Of a stretch of 35,007 bases of DNA, positions 10,078-19,001 are shown one piece after another (position 1 is the first letter of the stretch; every line of letters starts with the position of its first letter). Made by a program: the position numbers and the translations under genes. Source of the stretch: an uncultured Bacteroidales bacterium (GTDB taxonomy: Bacteria > Bacteroidota > Bacteroidia > Bacteroidales > UBA932); assembly GCA_947179325.1 (NCBI GenBank), contig CAMXAU010000030.1, positions 1 through 35,007 on the forward strand. Direction: 5' to 3'. A model generated the notes under the pieces. That model did not search any database and was not told the DNA's origin. It saw only the letters and a list, made by a program, of their open reading frames with translations.

Positions 10078-10358
10078 TTCGTTTATATTTACTTGTTTAT
10101 GAAATGTCTGGTGTCAAATCTGTGTGCATTGTGTATGGGGTGATTTGTAAAGTGTTGTGTTTCGCGCATGGAACTTTGTGCAAAATGTTTACGTACAAAG
10201 GAACAATGGACAGGCTTTCAATAGGACAATATAATAAGTTGGACGGAACTATATCTTGGATGAGTATTTTCGACAGAATATGATAAAGATAATGTATTGG
10301 AGTGCCTGTATAGCCGGGGAAGATGGTTCGTGAAATAGACAGAAAAACCAGCTGTTAA
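10078..10358. other. Gene-free gap between hydrolase cluster and decayed gene
   Basis: About 280 AT-richer bases without a convincing reading frame, terminator or full promoter. The only structure seen is a short inverted repeat, CTTTGT...ACAAAG, around 10173-10200. Confidence 0.5.
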
Positions 10359-11035
10359 ATGAAACGTGTATTGTATTGTTTATAATCATTTTATCATTCT
10401 TCGCCTTGTCTGTTTTTGCCCAGGATGATTACAAGTCGATTGAAGAGTACAAGACATATGACTGGATCCGGATAAAGAAAGTGCGTCTTCCTGAGTATGC
10501 AGTTGCGGATCCCGGGATGTCGGATGAACTGCTGTGTTTCGCGGACTCCGAAAAGTCAAAGGCATATTATGACAAAGACGCCTATATTACAGTACGGAAA
10601 TAGAGCCGTGATACATTGTCCATGATGTCTATATATCCAAATCTGTATGATTATTCATTTTACGGAGCATATGAAGGGGTTTTGTTTCTTGACGGTTATA
10701 CATTTATAATATTTCCATGGATGGATTTGAACCTTATCGCATTTTATGCGACAGGCAGGACTTTTTCTGTAGAATTCCTTGAAGAGACAGTGGAACGGTT
10801 CTCTGTCAAAAACGGTAAATTATATTATTGCTTTATGCCAGATCCTTTTGAGGTCGGGTATGCCAGGCGCGTCATTGCTTATGACATCAATAGCGGAATC
10901 AGTCTGGCCTACCATAACTGTAGGTATGGCGCTGAACTTTTCCGTCCTATACTGAAACTTGATGCATCATGGATGGATGTCAAGGGTGTTGCCCCATACT
11001 TCCACCGCGCACGTCGTGAAATTTCAATGTATTGA
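10359..11035 (+). pseudogene. Decayed gene for a secreted protein of unknown function
   Basis: An ATG at 10359 begins MKRVLYC and hits TAA at 10383. A one-base shift continues it as LFIIILSFFALSVFAQDD, completing a textbook signal peptide, so a frameshift inside the signal sequence is likely. The shifted frame is open from about 10376 to 11035 except for one in-frame TAG at 10601-10603; the frame on both sides codes for plausible protein (YKSIEEYKTYDWIRIKKVRL before, YEGVLFLDGYTFIIFPWMD after). The restored product is about 225 residues with no recognised domain. The last ~10 codons (HRARREISMY) coincide with the first monomer of the downstream tandem repeat, so the native C-terminus may have been replaced. 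Two separate lesions make a pseudogene more likely than recoding. Confidence 0.75.
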
Positions 11036-11605
11036 TTGATAATGCTTTCCGTGCTTTGCATGTGCGCGTTGTCCAGCGAATGGTTCCAACGCGCACACCC
11101 GTAAATTCCAATATGTTGATTGCCAGTGTTTTCTGAATTTCATCGGTGCTCGTTGGCCACTAAATTCTTCCACCGCGCACACCGTGAAATCTCAACATTC
11201 TGATTGATAGTGCTTTCTGCACTCCAACCGTGCGCGTTGTCCAGTGAATGGTTCCAACGCGCACACCCATAAATTCCAACGTGTTGATTGCCAGTGTTTT
11301 CTGAATCTCATCGGTGCTCGTTGGCCACTAAATTCTTCTACCGCGCACACCGTGAAATCTCAACATTCTGATTGATAGTGCTTTCTGCACTCCAACCGTG
11401 CGCATTGTCCTGGCCAATTGTCGCCAACGCGCACATGCGTAAATTCCAATATGTTGATTGCCAGTGTTTTCTGAGTCTCATCGGTGCTCGTTGGCCACTA
11501 AATTCTTCCATCGCGCACACCGTGAAATCTCAACATTTTGATTGATAGTGCTTTCAGCATTCCAACTGTGCGCGTTGTCCTGGCCAATTGTCGCCAACGC
11601 GCACG
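11005..11605. repeat. 84-bp monomer / 168-bp dimer higher-order tandem repeat with hairpin junctions
   Basis: GCGCAC-anchored monomers begin at 11007, 11091, 11175, 11259, 11343, 11429, 11513 and 11599, that is, steps of 84, 84, 84, 84, 86, 84 and 86 bp. Two diverged monomer types alternate, so near-identical sequence recurs every 168-170 bp (11005, 11173, 11341, 11511). Several junctions form a perfect inverted repeat, GTGCGCGTTG, 15-nt loop, CAACGCGCAC. Two later junctions have a 17-nt loop with TCCTGGCCAATTG, which explains the two 86-bp steps. The first monomer overlaps the 3' end of the decayed gene, and the last breaks off after ~10 bp. No sustained reading frame runs through the array. 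Confidence 0.92.
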
Positions 11606-11689
11606 CATTGCGTATGTGGCCGGAATTGCAAAGTGCCTATGGGCATGTTTTCAGGCTGTGCATGTGGCCGTGCCGTGTCAATTGTCTCT

Positions 11690-11757
11690 TTTGCGTTTTC
11701 TGAGGAATTAAATGCGCAAATGACGCACAGGTCAAACATTCTATATATCTACATTTG
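11690..11757 (+). promoter_or_regulatory. Candidate SusC promoter region
   Basis: TACATTTG at 11750-11757 matches the -7 consensus TAnnTTTG and would give a leader of about 105 nt before the SusC ATG at 11869. No TTG at the right distance is seen, as expected for an activator-dependent promoter. An inverted repeat TTTGCG (11690-11695) / CGCAAA (11715-11720) just upstream could be an operator. Both are consensus matches only. Confidence 0.35.
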
Positions 11758-11868
11758 TGTTCACAGATGAAAGTAAACCACAGGCTTTAACTATTAATTA
11801 TAAACTGATTGGAGGAAAAACAACCAATTCTATTATTATACATTTATTAACACTTAAATCTTAAGAAA

Positions 11869-14800
11869 ATGAATTTGTCTATCGGAAAACACCGTAATAT
11901 CGGTCGTTTCTTTATGATGGGTGTATTATTCTGTATGCTCATCATGCCTGCCAGGGCACAGGACAAAATCACTGTTTCAGGTTTTGTCACGGACAATACC
12001 AACGAGCCTCTGATAGGGGCCTCGGTCCTTCTTGCAGGCACTGTTGAAGGAGTTGTCACTGATATCAATGGCCGCTATGAAATCCTTGTTTCGCCAGATG
12101 CCTCTCTTGAGGTCTCGTTTATCGGCTACAAGCCACAGGTGGTCAAGGTAATGAACAGGGCAGGTATCAATTTCAAGCTGGAAGAGGATGCGCTCATGCT
12201 TGAAGAAGTGATCGCAATCGGCTATGGTTCAGAGCGTAAGGAAGACCTCTCTATGGCGGTTGCCACAATGAAGGTTGACCAGAGCATAAAGAGCCGTGCC
12301 TCGAATCTGGCTACTGTACTTCAGGGGCAGCTTCCTGGTGTTACTGTCATGCAGTCAGGTGACCCTATGTCGAGCGCGACATTCTCTATCCGCGGACGCG
12401 GCTCAAAAGGAAATGACGGTGACTATAACTCCGGTTCAGGTGTCCTCTTTGTCGTGGATGGAGTTCCTAACGCTCCTTACATGGTAGAGGACATCGAGAC
12501 TATCACTGTTCTCAAGGATGCCGCATCAGCTGCAATCTATGGTGCATCTGTTGGTTCAGCCGGTGTTGTCCTTATCACTACAAAGAAGCCGGAAGGCGGA
12601 AAGGTACGTGTTGATGTCAATGCCTCTTACGGTCTTGACCAGGTATCAAGGCTTCCTGATATGCTTTCGGCCCAGCAGTATTGTGATGTCTGGGCAAAGG
12701 TTGCCGAGAATAATCCTGGCGTAAGTGTGCCTGGCCTTGCTGACCCTAATGTCTATGAATGGGCTAATGTCACCCACACAGACTGGCTTGATGAGATTTT
12801 CCGTACCGGCTCCAAGCAGCATTACGCTGCAACAATTTCGGGAGGCGGTGAAAAGCTGCAGTCTGTGCTGAGCGTATCGTATGACGAGAACAAGGGTGTT
12901 CTCCTCAATACATACAGCAAGAAATTCTCCGGAAAACTCCAGACTGATTTCAATATCACCAAATGGCTTAAGCTATATGAACGTGTCTCTTTCGAGATAT
13001 CGAACGGACAGGGAAATGTCAATACCAACCATGAAGGACCGATCATCGGTGCGATCTGGTATCCGCGTTCAGCTACAGTCTATGAGACAAACCAGGACGG
13101 TTCATTGGCACTTGATGCAGATGGAAACCGCTATTTTGGAGGTGTACAGCCTCTGTGGTCAGTAGGTACTGTATCCGGTACCCCTCTCCTTTACAATCCG
13201 GTTGCAGCACTTTCCAGGATGCACCGCCTGTACCCAGAAAACAAGGTCTTCTCTACGACCGGTATTTCAGTCAGGCCAATCACTTCACTTACAATCAAGT
13301 CTGAATTCACTGCCGACATGAGGAATTCAGAAGAGGATACATTCTATCCTGTGATGGATGCACCTGGTCTCCAGAACATGCAGAACTATCGCGAGCAGAG
13401 CTTTGGTAAATATAGCCACTGGCTTTCCGAGACCACAATTTCATGGGCAGAAGTGTTTGGAAAACACCATATAAGCCTGATGGGAGGATTCACAGCTGAC
13501 TTCAAGAAGACACATTCGCGCATGGTTTTCACAAGGAACTACAATTCCGAGGAATCCAACCGTCTGCTCTGGGGAGAAGCTTCAGACTACAGCTCTACAG
13601 CTCCAAGGGAGACTATATATGAAGAGACAATGGCCTCTTTCATAGCACGTGGCGGCTACTCATACGATGACCGCTATTTTGTCACAGCAAGTGTACGCCG
13701 TGATGCATCGTCACGTCTGCCGGACAACAAGAACTATGACTGGTTCCCGGCTGTGTCCGGATCATGGAAGCTCAGCTCTGAGCCGTTCTTCAGGAATTCA
13801 TCTGTAAAGGATGTCCTCAATCTCGTTAAATTCAGGGCAGGATGGGGTAAAGTCGGTAACGTGGACCTCTATCCTAACGATGTCGCATATGCAGAGGTGC
13901 TGAACTATGACTGGCCGGTCATTTTTGGACAGGGGCTTAACAACCTTATGACAGGAACATATCTCAGCACGCGCCCGAACTATTTTGCAAGATGGGAGAC
14001 CACTGTCCAGACAAGTGTCGGACTCGACCTTTCCCTTTTCAACAATGCCCTTGACATCACTGTTGACTGGTATAACAAGCAGACCAAGGACCTGATTGAC
14101 CGTATCCCTACTCCTGCACATGTCGGACTGAATGAGTCTCCTATGGGCAATGTCGGAAATGTAATCAACCGCGGATGGGAGTTCTCTGTGGCCTACAACG
14201 GTACGGCAGCCAATGGCCAGCTTTCATATAATGTCTACGGGAACTACTCATACAACAAAGGGTTTGTCGAGAACTACGGTACACGCGAAGGTCCAGTAAG
14301 GCATGACAATCCTAACCTTATGAGCTCGTCTCTGCTTTATTCCGAGGCTGGGCAGCCATGGTATTCATACCTTGTATATGAGGCAGCGGGCATATTCCGT
14401 TCGCAGGATGAAATCGACAGCTACACATGGACAAATCCGGAGACAGGCGCGACCTCGCTTGTCATGCCTGATGCCAAGGTCGGTGACCTGAAGTTTGCAG
14501 ACAGGAACAATGACGGTGTGATCAATGACGACGACCGCTATTTCGCAGGTTCATATGCACCGGTTCATACATTCTCATTCGGAGGTTCCCTCAACTGGAA
14601 AGGGCTTGATTTCTCGATCATGTTCCAGGGAGTTGCCGGCAACTACATATACAATGGAATGAAGATGATGGGCCTGCGCGGAGGCAACAGCGGTGACGGT
14701 ACAGGAAACATGACTGTGGATGCCCTTGATACATGGGACTTCAACCCTGCAGGAAGCGCGTATCCACGCCTTGAGGTCGGCTCTTCCACTTCAAACGGAA

Positions 14801-15051
14801 ACTACTCCAAGTTCTCTGACCTGTTCATTGAAAAAGGTGACTATCTGAGGCTTAAGAATATAACTCTCGGATACTCACTTCCGAAATTCGGCAAACACAT
14901 GCCAGGGATACGTATCTATGCAAGCATAGACAATGTATGCACAATTACAGGGTATTCCGGAATTGATCCAGAAGTCGGCAACTATGGTATCGACAGGGGA
15001 GTCTATCCATTGTCACGTTTCTATAACTTCGGAATCAACCTTAACTTTTAA
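11869..15051 (+). CDS. SusC/RagA-like TonB-dependent outer-membrane transporter
   Basis: A 1060-residue outer-membrane protein with a signal peptide (cleavage near ARAQ, residue ~31). Order: a carboxypeptidase-regulatory-like domain (about 35-105, VSGFVTDNTNEPLIGASVLLAGT), a TonB plug (about 110-230, with the SusC hallmark VLKDAASAAIYGASVGSAGVV), then a beta-barrel ending in a C-terminal aromatic residue (FGINLNF), the usual Bam signal. It lacks the extra N-terminal STN domain found in transporters controlled by FecI/FecR-type sigma factors. With the SusD gene 18 bp downstream it would form the lidded import complex for an oligomeric nutrient. Downstream genes encode a phosphodiesterase-like enzyme rather than a glycosidase, so the cargo need not be a plain polysaccharide. 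Confidence 0.97.
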   Translation: MNLSIGKHRNIGRFFMMGVLFCMLIMPARAQDKITVSGFVTDNTNEPLIGASVLLAGTVEGVVTDINGRYEILVSPDASLEVSFIGYKPQVVKVMNRAGINFKLEEDALMLEEVIAIGYGSERKEDLSMAVATMKVDQSIKSRASNLATVLQGQLPGVTVMQSGDPMSSATFSIRGRGSKGNDGDYNSGSGVLFVVDGVPNAPYMVEDIETITVLKDAASAAIYGASVGSAGVVLITTKKPEGGKVRVDVNASYGLDQVSRLPDMLSAQQYCDVWAKVAENNPGVSVPGLADPNVYEWANVTHTDWLDEIFRTGSKQHYAATISGGGEKLQSVLSVSYDENKGVLLNTYSKKFSGKLQTDFNITKWLKLYERVSFEISNGQGNVNTNHEGPIIGAIWYPRSATVYETNQDGSLALDADGNRYFGGVQPLWSVGTVSGTPLLYNPVAALSRMHRLYPENKVFSTTGISVRPITSLTIKSEFTADMRNSEEDTFYPVMDAPGLQNMQNYREQSFGKYSHWLSETTISWAEVFGKHHISLMGGFTADFKKTHSRMVFTRNYNSEESNRLLWGEASDYSSTAPRETIYEETMASFIARGGYSYDDRYFVTASVRRDASSRLPDNKNYDWFPAVSGSWKLSSEPFFRNSSVKDVLNLVKFRAGWGKVGNVDLYPNDVAYAEVLNYDWPVIFGQGLNNLMTGTYLSTRPNYFARWETTVQTSVGLDLSLFNNALDITVDWYNKQTKDLIDRIPTPAHVGLNESPMGNVGNVINRGWEFSVAYNGTAANGQLSYNVYGNYSYNKGFVENYGTREGPVRHDNPNLMSSSLLYSEAGQPWYSYLVYEAAGIFRSQDEIDSYTWTNPETGATSLVMPDAKVGDLKFADRNNDGVINDDDRYFAGSYAPVHTFSFGGSLNWKGLDFSIMFQGVAGNYIYNGMKMMGLRGGNSGDGTGNMTVDALDTWDFNPAGSAYPRLEVGSSTSNGNYSKFSDLFIEKGDYLRLKNITLGYSLPKFGKHMPGIRIYASIDNVCTITGYSGIDPEVGNYGIDRGVYPLSRFYNFGINLNF

Positions 15052-15069
15052 CAATAAATTTTGAAAGCT

Positions 15070-16683
15070 ATGAAGAAAAATATATTGACGATGGCTTCCA
15101 TTCTCGGGATATTGCTGCTTTCAGGATGTTCTGACTTTCTGGATACCACAAAATATGGACGTCCGGAGGGATGGCAGACAGAAGAGGATGTATGGAGCGC
15201 GGTAGCAGCCCTCTATTCCAATGTCTCCAACGATGCAGAGGGAGTCACAGGCCGTGGTATTGCATGGTTTGAATGCTGCAGCGACAATGTAACAGTGGGA
15301 CGTACGCAGGATGAAGGTAACCAGATCAGGAATTTCAAGATGGTCCCTAACAATGGACGTGATGCCAAGGATACCTGGCCTGCAATGTACCAGATCAATG
15401 CAAAGGCAAACAACATCATCAATGTTGTCCCTACAATGAACAGCATCAGCGATGCCTTGAAGAACAAGGCTATCGGTACAGCATATTTCTGGCGCGGCCT
15501 GAGCATGCTGTGGATTGCCCCATATTATGGAGACAACGGTCCTAACGGAGGGATTCCTATTGTCCTCAATGATACCGAGCCATCAGAGATGGATGCTCCT
15601 CGTCCTGAATCTGTTGTCATGAACTATGCACAGATTATCAAGGACATGAGGACGGCAGCAGACTATCTTCCTCTTTTCTCCGAGCTTCCTGCGGATGAGT
15701 ATGGCCTTCCTCACAAGGCCGCAGCCTGGGCTTTTGCCGCACGTGCAGCCCTGTATGCAGCGCAGTGGGACAAGTCATATTATGATGTTGTAATCGAAAT
15801 GTGCGACAAGGTCATGTCACTGACAGGCGCGGACAAGAGGGAACTCTATGATGACGGCTCGGCAGATCCGTTCTCAGCCCTCTGGACAAGGGAGAACAAT
15901 TTCAGCAGCGAATATCTTTTCTCGCTTCTCGGAAGTGCTGTAGACGGACCTAAGTACCACGGAATGTCATTCCAGAATGCAGGTTGGAACCTCTATAACA
16001 CCTGGGGATATTACCAGCCGACATACAACCTTTACCAGGCGTTCGAGAATGGTGATGTAAGGCGTGACGCTACGATTCTTTTCCCTGGGCAGCATATACA
16101 GTTTGTCGGAAGGGATGTACATTTCGGTTCATACAATTACAGCATCTCTTCGGACACAGGAATGACTTTCCGCAAGTTCATGTCACCGTGGAAAGAAGCA
16201 GACTGCATAGGTAAAGAGGTCAACACCAACGGAAACAACTCCAGCAACACTCTCGGCATGTGCTTCATGAGATTTGCAGATGTGCTGCTCATGAAAGCCG
16301 AGGCCCTGATTGCGACAAAAGGGGAGGGAGATGCTGAGGCAAAGACGCTCCTTAACCGTATCCGCAAGCGTGCACGTCTTCCTGAGAACAGCCCTGCTAC
16401 ATGGGCTGAGCTTAAGAACCAGCGCCGCTGCGAGCTTGCCTTCGAGTTCATGCCGAGCCGCCATATCGACCTTGTAAGATGGGGAGATGCCAAGGAGGTC
16501 TATGCGCAGCCTACACTCAAGGTGACATCTTCATACAACTGGTCAACAGGCGAAGTGGATGTCGTGACAGGAGTGCATTATGATGAGGGACGTACGTTTG
16601 ACCCGGTTGTCAACCAGGTGTTCCCGATTCCTGTTGCTGCATTTGACGGCTCTGTCAACCTGAAGCAGAATATCGGCTACTGA
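15070..16683 (+). CDS. SusD/RagB-like surface nutrient-binding lipoprotein
   Basis: A 537-residue lipoprotein paired with the SusC gene 18 bp upstream. The start at ATG 15070 is preferred over the in-frame TTG at 15061 because it gives a compact signal MKKNILTMASILGILLLSGC with lipobox LSGC. The SusD fold is recognisable from YPE/TPR-like helices in the N-terminal half (KAIGTAYFWRGLSMLWIAPY, YGLPHKAAAWAFAARAALYA) and the C-terminal RFADVLLMKAEAL ... LLNRIRKRA ... ELAFEFMPSRHIDLVRWGD segment, which is typical of the family. It caps the transporter and binds the incoming substrate on the cell surface. Confidence 0.97.
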   Translation: MKKNILTMASILGILLLSGCSDFLDTTKYGRPEGWQTEEDVWSAVAALYSNVSNDAEGVTGRGIAWFECCSDNVTVGRTQDEGNQIRNFKMVPNNGRDAKDTWPAMYQINAKANNIINVVPTMNSISDALKNKAIGTAYFWRGLSMLWIAPYYGDNGPNGGIPIVLNDTEPSEMDAPRPESVVMNYAQIIKDMRTAADYLPLFSELPADEYGLPHKAAAWAFAARAALYAAQWDKSYYDVVIEMCDKVMSLTGADKRELYDDGSADPFSALWTRENNFSSEYLFSLLGSAVDGPKYHGMSFQNAGWNLYNTWGYYQPTYNLYQAFENGDVRRDATILFPGQHIQFVGRDVHFGSYNYSISSDTGMTFRKFMSPWKEADCIGKEVNTNGNNSSNTLGMCFMRFADVLLMKAEALIATKGEGDAEAKTLLNRIRKRARLPENSPATWAELKNQRRCELAFEFMPSRHIDLVRWGDAKEVYAQPTLKVTSSYNWSTGEVDVVTGVHYDEGRTFDPVVNQVFPIPVAAFDGSVNLKQNIGY

Positions 16684-16712
16684 TAAGTGGATTGGTTAGT
16701 ATATTATTGACA

Positions 16713-16750
16713 AGGGGATGGCTCCTGCCTTCAGGGCAAGAGTCTCCCCT
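16713..16750 (+). promoter_or_regulatory. Strong intergenic hairpin after susD
   Basis: AGGGGA (16713-16718) pairs with TCCCCT (16745-16750). The stem continues inside as GGCTC/GAGTC and TGCC/GGCA around a TTCAG-type loop, about 15 bp with one bulge and one mismatch. No T-run follows, so it is more likely an mRNA processing or stability element (or weak attenuator) separating abundant susCD message from the downstream genes than a full terminator. Confidence 0.6.
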
Positions 16751-16771
16751 ATATAAATTGAATCGGACAAT

Positions 16772-17596
16772 ATGATTAAAAGTATGATTAGAAAGATAGC
16801 CGTCATTACTGCAATGCTGCTTCCTCTGTCTTCCATGGCTCAGCAGCTGACACTGGCGGACTGGAACATCCGCTCTTTCGAAAAGAGCAACGGAGCAGGG
16901 CAGACTCTTGTCGATGACATCCAGGAATATGTGGATTTTCTGAAAGATATGGATGCAGACGTTATTACATTGAATGAATTCGAGACAGGAACAAGCCGTA
17001 TGGGCAAAGAGAAGATGGCAGAGCTTGCATCACGGCTCGGCATGTATTTCGCCTATTTCATCAAGTCATATCCGAAAGATGGTATCGGATATTACGGGAA
17101 TGTAATCCTTTCGAGATACCCAATGTTGAACAGTGCATCTGCATTGATTTCGTACCAGAACTATAAGGGGGAGGGCAACTACGACCAGAACAGTAGTGAG
17201 TATTCGGAGATCTGGGGCGCAGACCAGCGTTCTGTGGGATATGCGGATATACTTGTCCCTGTCTCGGACAGCGAGAGCAGGGTTATCCGTATCTGCTGCA
17301 CCCATCTTGACCATCAGGTAGGTACAGCAGGCAGGAAACGCCAGTTTGAAGAAGTTGTCAAATTTGCCTCTCTGGGGAATCCGCCTTATCCGGCTCTGCT
17401 TGCAGGAGACATGAATACATGGGTGACCGACTCGGCGATGGAGCCTGTCCTGTCAATAAGCGACCATCTCTATGACAACTGGGTTGACCATATCTTCAGT
17501 TTTCCAAAAGGTACCTGGACAAAGATCAGCGAAGAGGTCATCCTTTCAGGATCCTTGTCTGACCATAATGCCATCAAGGTTGTAGTCAAATTGTAA
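16772..17596 (+). CDS. Secreted endonuclease/exonuclease/phosphatase (EEP) family protein
   Basis: A 274-residue protein with a signal peptide (cleavage near SMAQ, residue ~23; ATG 16784 is an alternative start). EEP-fold motifs in order: LADWNIRSFE (Asn metal ligand), DVITLNEFE (catalytic Glu), GNVILSRYP, ICCTHLDHQ, LLAGDMNTW (Asp, Asn) and SLSDHNAIKV (terminal His). This Mg2+-dependent fold cleaves phosphodiesters or phosphomonoesters in DNA, sphingomyelin or inositol phosphates, and sequence alone does not separate these. It lies 88 bp after susD and 11 bp before a lipoprotein gene, so a secreted phosphoester-cleaving step linked to SusCD import is likely. Confidence 0.9.
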   Translation: MIKSMIRKIAVITAMLLPLSSMAQQLTLADWNIRSFEKSNGAGQTLVDDIQEYVDFLKDMDADVITLNEFETGTSRMGKEKMAELASRLGMYFAYFIKSYPKDGIGYYGNVILSRYPMLNSASALISYQNYKGEGNYDQNSSEYSEIWGADQRSVGYADILVPVSDSESRVIRICCTHLDHQVGTAGRKRQFEEVVKFASLGNPPYPALLAGDMNTWVTDSAMEPVLSISDHLYDNWVDHIFSFPKGTWTKISEEVILSGSLSDHNAIKVVVKL

Positions 17597-17607
17597 TTTT
17601 TAGAGAA

Positions 17608-18441
17608 ATGAAAAGATATAATGCAATATCGGTACTGGCCCTGGCTGCCGGTCTCTTTATAGGTTGTACAGAAAAGGAGGGTGATAACGGTTCCTCAGCA
17701 GGGCAGGGGCCTGTAAGCAGGGCTGTCGCAGAGATTCAGTTTGTCAGCCGTCTTGATGAAGGAACACTGGTGACTTCAGATGCAGACTGCAATACATTGA
17801 ATGACTACATGGTAAAGACTTTGAACGGGAAGCAGGGTGCATCCCTCACAGTCCTGGACCGTACAGACGGGGCCACTGTGTCACAGATGCTTGAGATATC
17901 TGTCAATACATACAGATGGTCTGCATTTGCATTGAACAGTGTCTCATCAGGATCATATGAAGGAAGTACCATATTCTTTAACCAGCCGTCAAATGGAATA
18001 TTCTCATTTGCCTCCGGTGACGGGGCATATCTCTGCGGACTTGCACCGGAAGTGGCCGGAGTCTTCCAGAAGCTGGATGCAGAGGGGAATATAATATCTT
18101 CCAACAATGTGACTTCTGCAGTCAATTTCTATACTGTGCGCCTGAGCAGCGAAGAGCAGATTGCGGGTTTTGGCGGTGCTTCAGGAGCAATGAATACAGT
18201 GAAGGCGCAATACCGGAACATGATTGTGATAGGTACAGTGAAGAATGGCCTGATGGATAAGCTCAAGGATGCAGTCCAGTCAGCAGATTCCACATATTCT
18301 GCAATTGAAATAGTCAAGGGTGTGGACTATACAGTCTTCATGCTAGGCAGTGACAGATACTGGAACTATTACGATTTTGATGAAATGAAGCTGACTTCAA
18401 ATGGCATTTCCGCCTATGCGATACATGTCGGGTGGAAATAG
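17608..18441 (+). CDS. Lipoprotein of unknown function
   Basis: A 277-residue lipoprotein with lipobox FIGC (Cys20) followed by an acidic, flexible linker (EKEGDNGSS). No family is recognised. The rest is predicted globular, beta-rich and low in charge clusters, with no visible catalytic motif. It is the last gene of the SusC-SusD-EEP run, 11 bp after the EEP gene, and is followed by a terminator. By position it could be a cell-surface substrate-binding protein or a partner of the EEP enzyme, but this is inference. Confidence 0.85.
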   Translation: MKRYNAISVLALAAGLFIGCTEKEGDNGSSAGQGPVSRAVAEIQFVSRLDEGTLVTSDADCNTLNDYMVKTLNGKQGASLTVLDRTDGATVSQMLEISVNTYRWSAFALNSVSSGSYEGSTIFFNQPSNGIFSFASGDGAYLCGLAPEVAGVFQKLDAEGNIISSNNVTSAVNFYTVRLSSEEQIAGFGGASGAMNTVKAQYRNMIVIGTVKNGLMDKLKDAVQSADSTYSAIEIVKGVDYTVFMLGSDRYWNYYDFDEMKLTSNGISAYAIHVGWK

Positions 18442-18498
18442 TTCCTCCACATGATTTCAGGACTGGACCGGATTCAGCATCACGTGTCCTATAGCAGA

Positions 18499-18540
18499 CG
18501 TCCCGGCCGCAGTATACTGCAGCCGGGACGCTTTCTCTTA
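18499..18540 (+). terminator. Rho-independent terminator of the SusCD operon
   Basis: CGTCCCGGC (18499-18507) pairs perfectly with GCCGGGACG (18522-18530). The interior GCAGTATACTGC is itself palindromic, and CTTTCTCTT follows. It lies between the convergent SusCD operon (+) and V-ATPase operon (-). The T-rich tract favours the + strand, though the stem could also slow transcription from the other side. Confidence 0.85.
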
Positions 18541-18551
18541 TGCATTAAAGG

Positions 18552-19001
<450 letters not shown>

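Noticed and set aside
10601..10603. TAG recoding (amber readthrough) as a genetic feature
   Set aside because: The same gene also carries an independent frameshift, no suppressor tRNA is seen, and a decayed gene explains both.
11005..11605. CRISPR array
   Set aside because: The spaced units are themselves repeated (no unique spacers), the period is 84/168 bp, and no cas genes are nearby.
11005..11605. Integron attC sites / cassette array
   Set aside because: The monomers have hairpin form and CAAC...GTTG ends, but the GTTRRRY core is not matched (GTTGGCC, GTTGTCC), no cassette genes lie between units and no integrase is seen.
11338..11739. Two ~60-codon minus-strand frames in and after the repeat array
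   Set aside because: They are made of repeat sequence, have no start-region signals and no protein-like composition.
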